Below, piece by piece: positions 5,249 to 6,127 of a stretch of 6,127 nucleotides of DNA. Location of the stretch: the NCBI GenBank assembly GCA_026989715.1, contig JALSIU010000031.1, positions 1 to 6,127 on the forward strand, given 5' to 3'. Origin of the DNA: Methylomonas sp. (lineage in GTDB: Bacteria; Pseudomonadota; Gammaproteobacteria; Methylococcales; Methylomonadaceae). Made by a program: the position numbers and the translations under genes. The notes below the pieces were generated by a model that saw only the letters and a list, made by a program, of their open reading frames with translations, did no database searches and was not told the origin of the DNA. Numbering within the stretch: position 1 is the first letter of the stretch; every line of letters starts with the position of its first letter.

Positions 5249-6127
5249 TTATTTTATGCGTGTGTAGCAACCACCATTAGTGTCGCTAATATACCCTTGT
5301 AGTTCTAGGATGAGCAAGTGCGATGTAATATTTTCTATATTTTCGCCTGTTTCATTGACTAAAGTATCTAGGGAAGTGGGGCTGTAATGAATATAATTCA
5401 ATAGCTTTCGTTGATCTGGGGTCAGTTCTGACGTTTGGGTGTTTTGTGTTGTTGTTTGCGCGATTGTTGTCTTGACAGGCAAGAATAAATGGCTTAGTTC
5501 GTCTAATATATCCTGTGTGGTTTCCACTAATTTTGCCCCTTCGCGAATGAGTGCATTACAACCGCGCGCAAGGGGATTGTAAATAGAACCCGGAATGGCA
5601 AATACTTCTCTGCCTTGTTCTAGTGCCATACGGGCAGTAATCAATGAACCGCTTTGTTTGGCCGCCTCTACGACTAAAAGTCCCATACATAGGCCGCTGA
5701 TAATGCGATTTCGGCGCGGGAAATGGTTGGCTCTTGCCGTCGTCCCCGGTGGAAATTCAGAAATCAATACACCCTGTTGGGTTATTTCGGTAGCAAGCGT
5801 TTTATGTGTTGCCGGGTAAACTCGGTCTAAGCCTGTGCCGGTAACGGCAATCGTTGTGCCTTTTGCATTTAGCGCACCTTGATGACTTGCCGCATCAATG
5901 CCGAGTGCTAAGCCACTGGTAATGGTAAAGCCGGCAGTACTTAGGCTATTGGCAAAATCAATGGCAATTTGTTTGCCGGGTGTAGAGGGGTTGCGACTGC
6001 CTACAATGGCTATTTGCGGGAAATGTACTAAATCAAGGTCGCCGCGTGCAAATAAGATGGGCGGAGGGTCTGCTATTTCTTTAAGTTGTTGGGGGTAATC
6101 GGCATCACTATAACGCAATAGGTGGTT
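5249..6127 (-). CDS. dprA: DNA-processing protein DprA (Smf), 5' truncated by window edge
   Basis: 292 visible residues, open through the right edge. The TTG at 6118 is an internal Leu: the codons before it read N-H-L and align with the E. coli region NHHLIPAD, so roughly 80 N-terminal residues, the SAM-like region, lie outside the window. DprA binds incoming single-stranded DNA in natural transformation, protects it and loads RecA; in non-competent species its role is less clear. The extended Rossmann-fold core is complete: YPQQLKEIADPPP, VGSR at visible residues 42-45, TSGLALGIDAASH at about 70-82, then FPRRNRIISGL, SGSLITARMALEQGREVFAIPG and NPLARGCNALIREGA. After a Thr/Gln-rich linker, a DprA winged-helix domain closes the protein (LTPDQRKLL to GGCYTRIK). 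It is the first visible gene of the minus-strand unit; its promoter is outside the window. Confidence 0.96.
   Translation of the reverse strand, partial: NHLLRYSDADYPQQLKEIADPPPILFARGDLDLVHFPQIAIVGSRNPSTPGKQIAIDFANSLSTAGFTITSGLALGIDAASHQGALNAKGTTIAVTGTGLDRVYPATHKTLATEITQQGVLISEFPPGTTARANHFPRRNRIISGLCMGLLVVEAAKQSGSLITARMALEQGREVFAIPGSIYNPLARGCNALIREGAKLVETTQDILDELSHLFLPVKTTIAQTTTQNTQTSELTPDQRKLLNYIHYSPTSLDTLVNETGENIENITSHLLILELQGYISDTNGGCYTRIK

Noticed and set aside
5308..5325. AAGTGCGAT resembling a Pasteurellaceae DNA uptake sequence near dprA
   Set aside because: Single copy with a mismatch, and the uptake word itself was not found elsewhere in the window by eye.
6116..6118. TTG as the start codon of dprA
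   Set aside because: Upstream codons read N-H-L in line with the E. coli DprA sequence, and the N-terminal domain would be missing. It is an internal leucine.

Overview
The window looks like ordinary chromosome of a moderately AT-rich gammaproteobacterium (G+C about 40% by eye, not counted). The main clue is the minus-strand order dprA - smg - topA, a housekeeping cluster familiar from Gammaproteobacteria, and the protein sequences match family signatures well. The genus cannot be fixed from the sequence alone.

Layout, left to right. (1) Positions 2-622, plus strand: the 3' end of a gene that begins outside the window. It shows a PEGA-like beta segment followed by an alpha/beta domain. (2) Positions 639-1952, minus strand, convergent with the first gene and 16 bp away: a 437-aa predicted lipoprotein with three recognisable parts, namely an uncharacterised N-terminal lipoprotein domain, an SH3b domain and a CsgG-like domain. 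It has its own plausible promoter just upstream. (3) Positions 1953-2401: a 449-bp gap without a convincing gene. It holds that promoter, several small hairpins, a possible second minus-strand promoter, and a good intrinsic terminator for topA. (4) Positions 2402-6127, minus strand: topA (DNA topoisomerase I, with four C-terminal zinc ribbons), smg (DUF494) and dprA (DNA-processing protein, 5' end cut off by the window edge). The gaps of 24 and 39 bp indicate one transcription unit that ends at the terminator at 2289-2316.

The topA cluster is conserved chromosome maintenance and DNA processing: DprA loads RecA on incoming single-stranded DNA, TopA relaxes negative supercoils, and Smg is of unknown function. 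The two genes on the left appear to be cell-envelope proteins, and they are where anything new is most likely to be found. I see no mobile element, CRISPR array, tRNA, rRNA or defence system. The most interesting item is the domain architecture of the lipoprotein and its convergent pairing with a PEGA-like gene.
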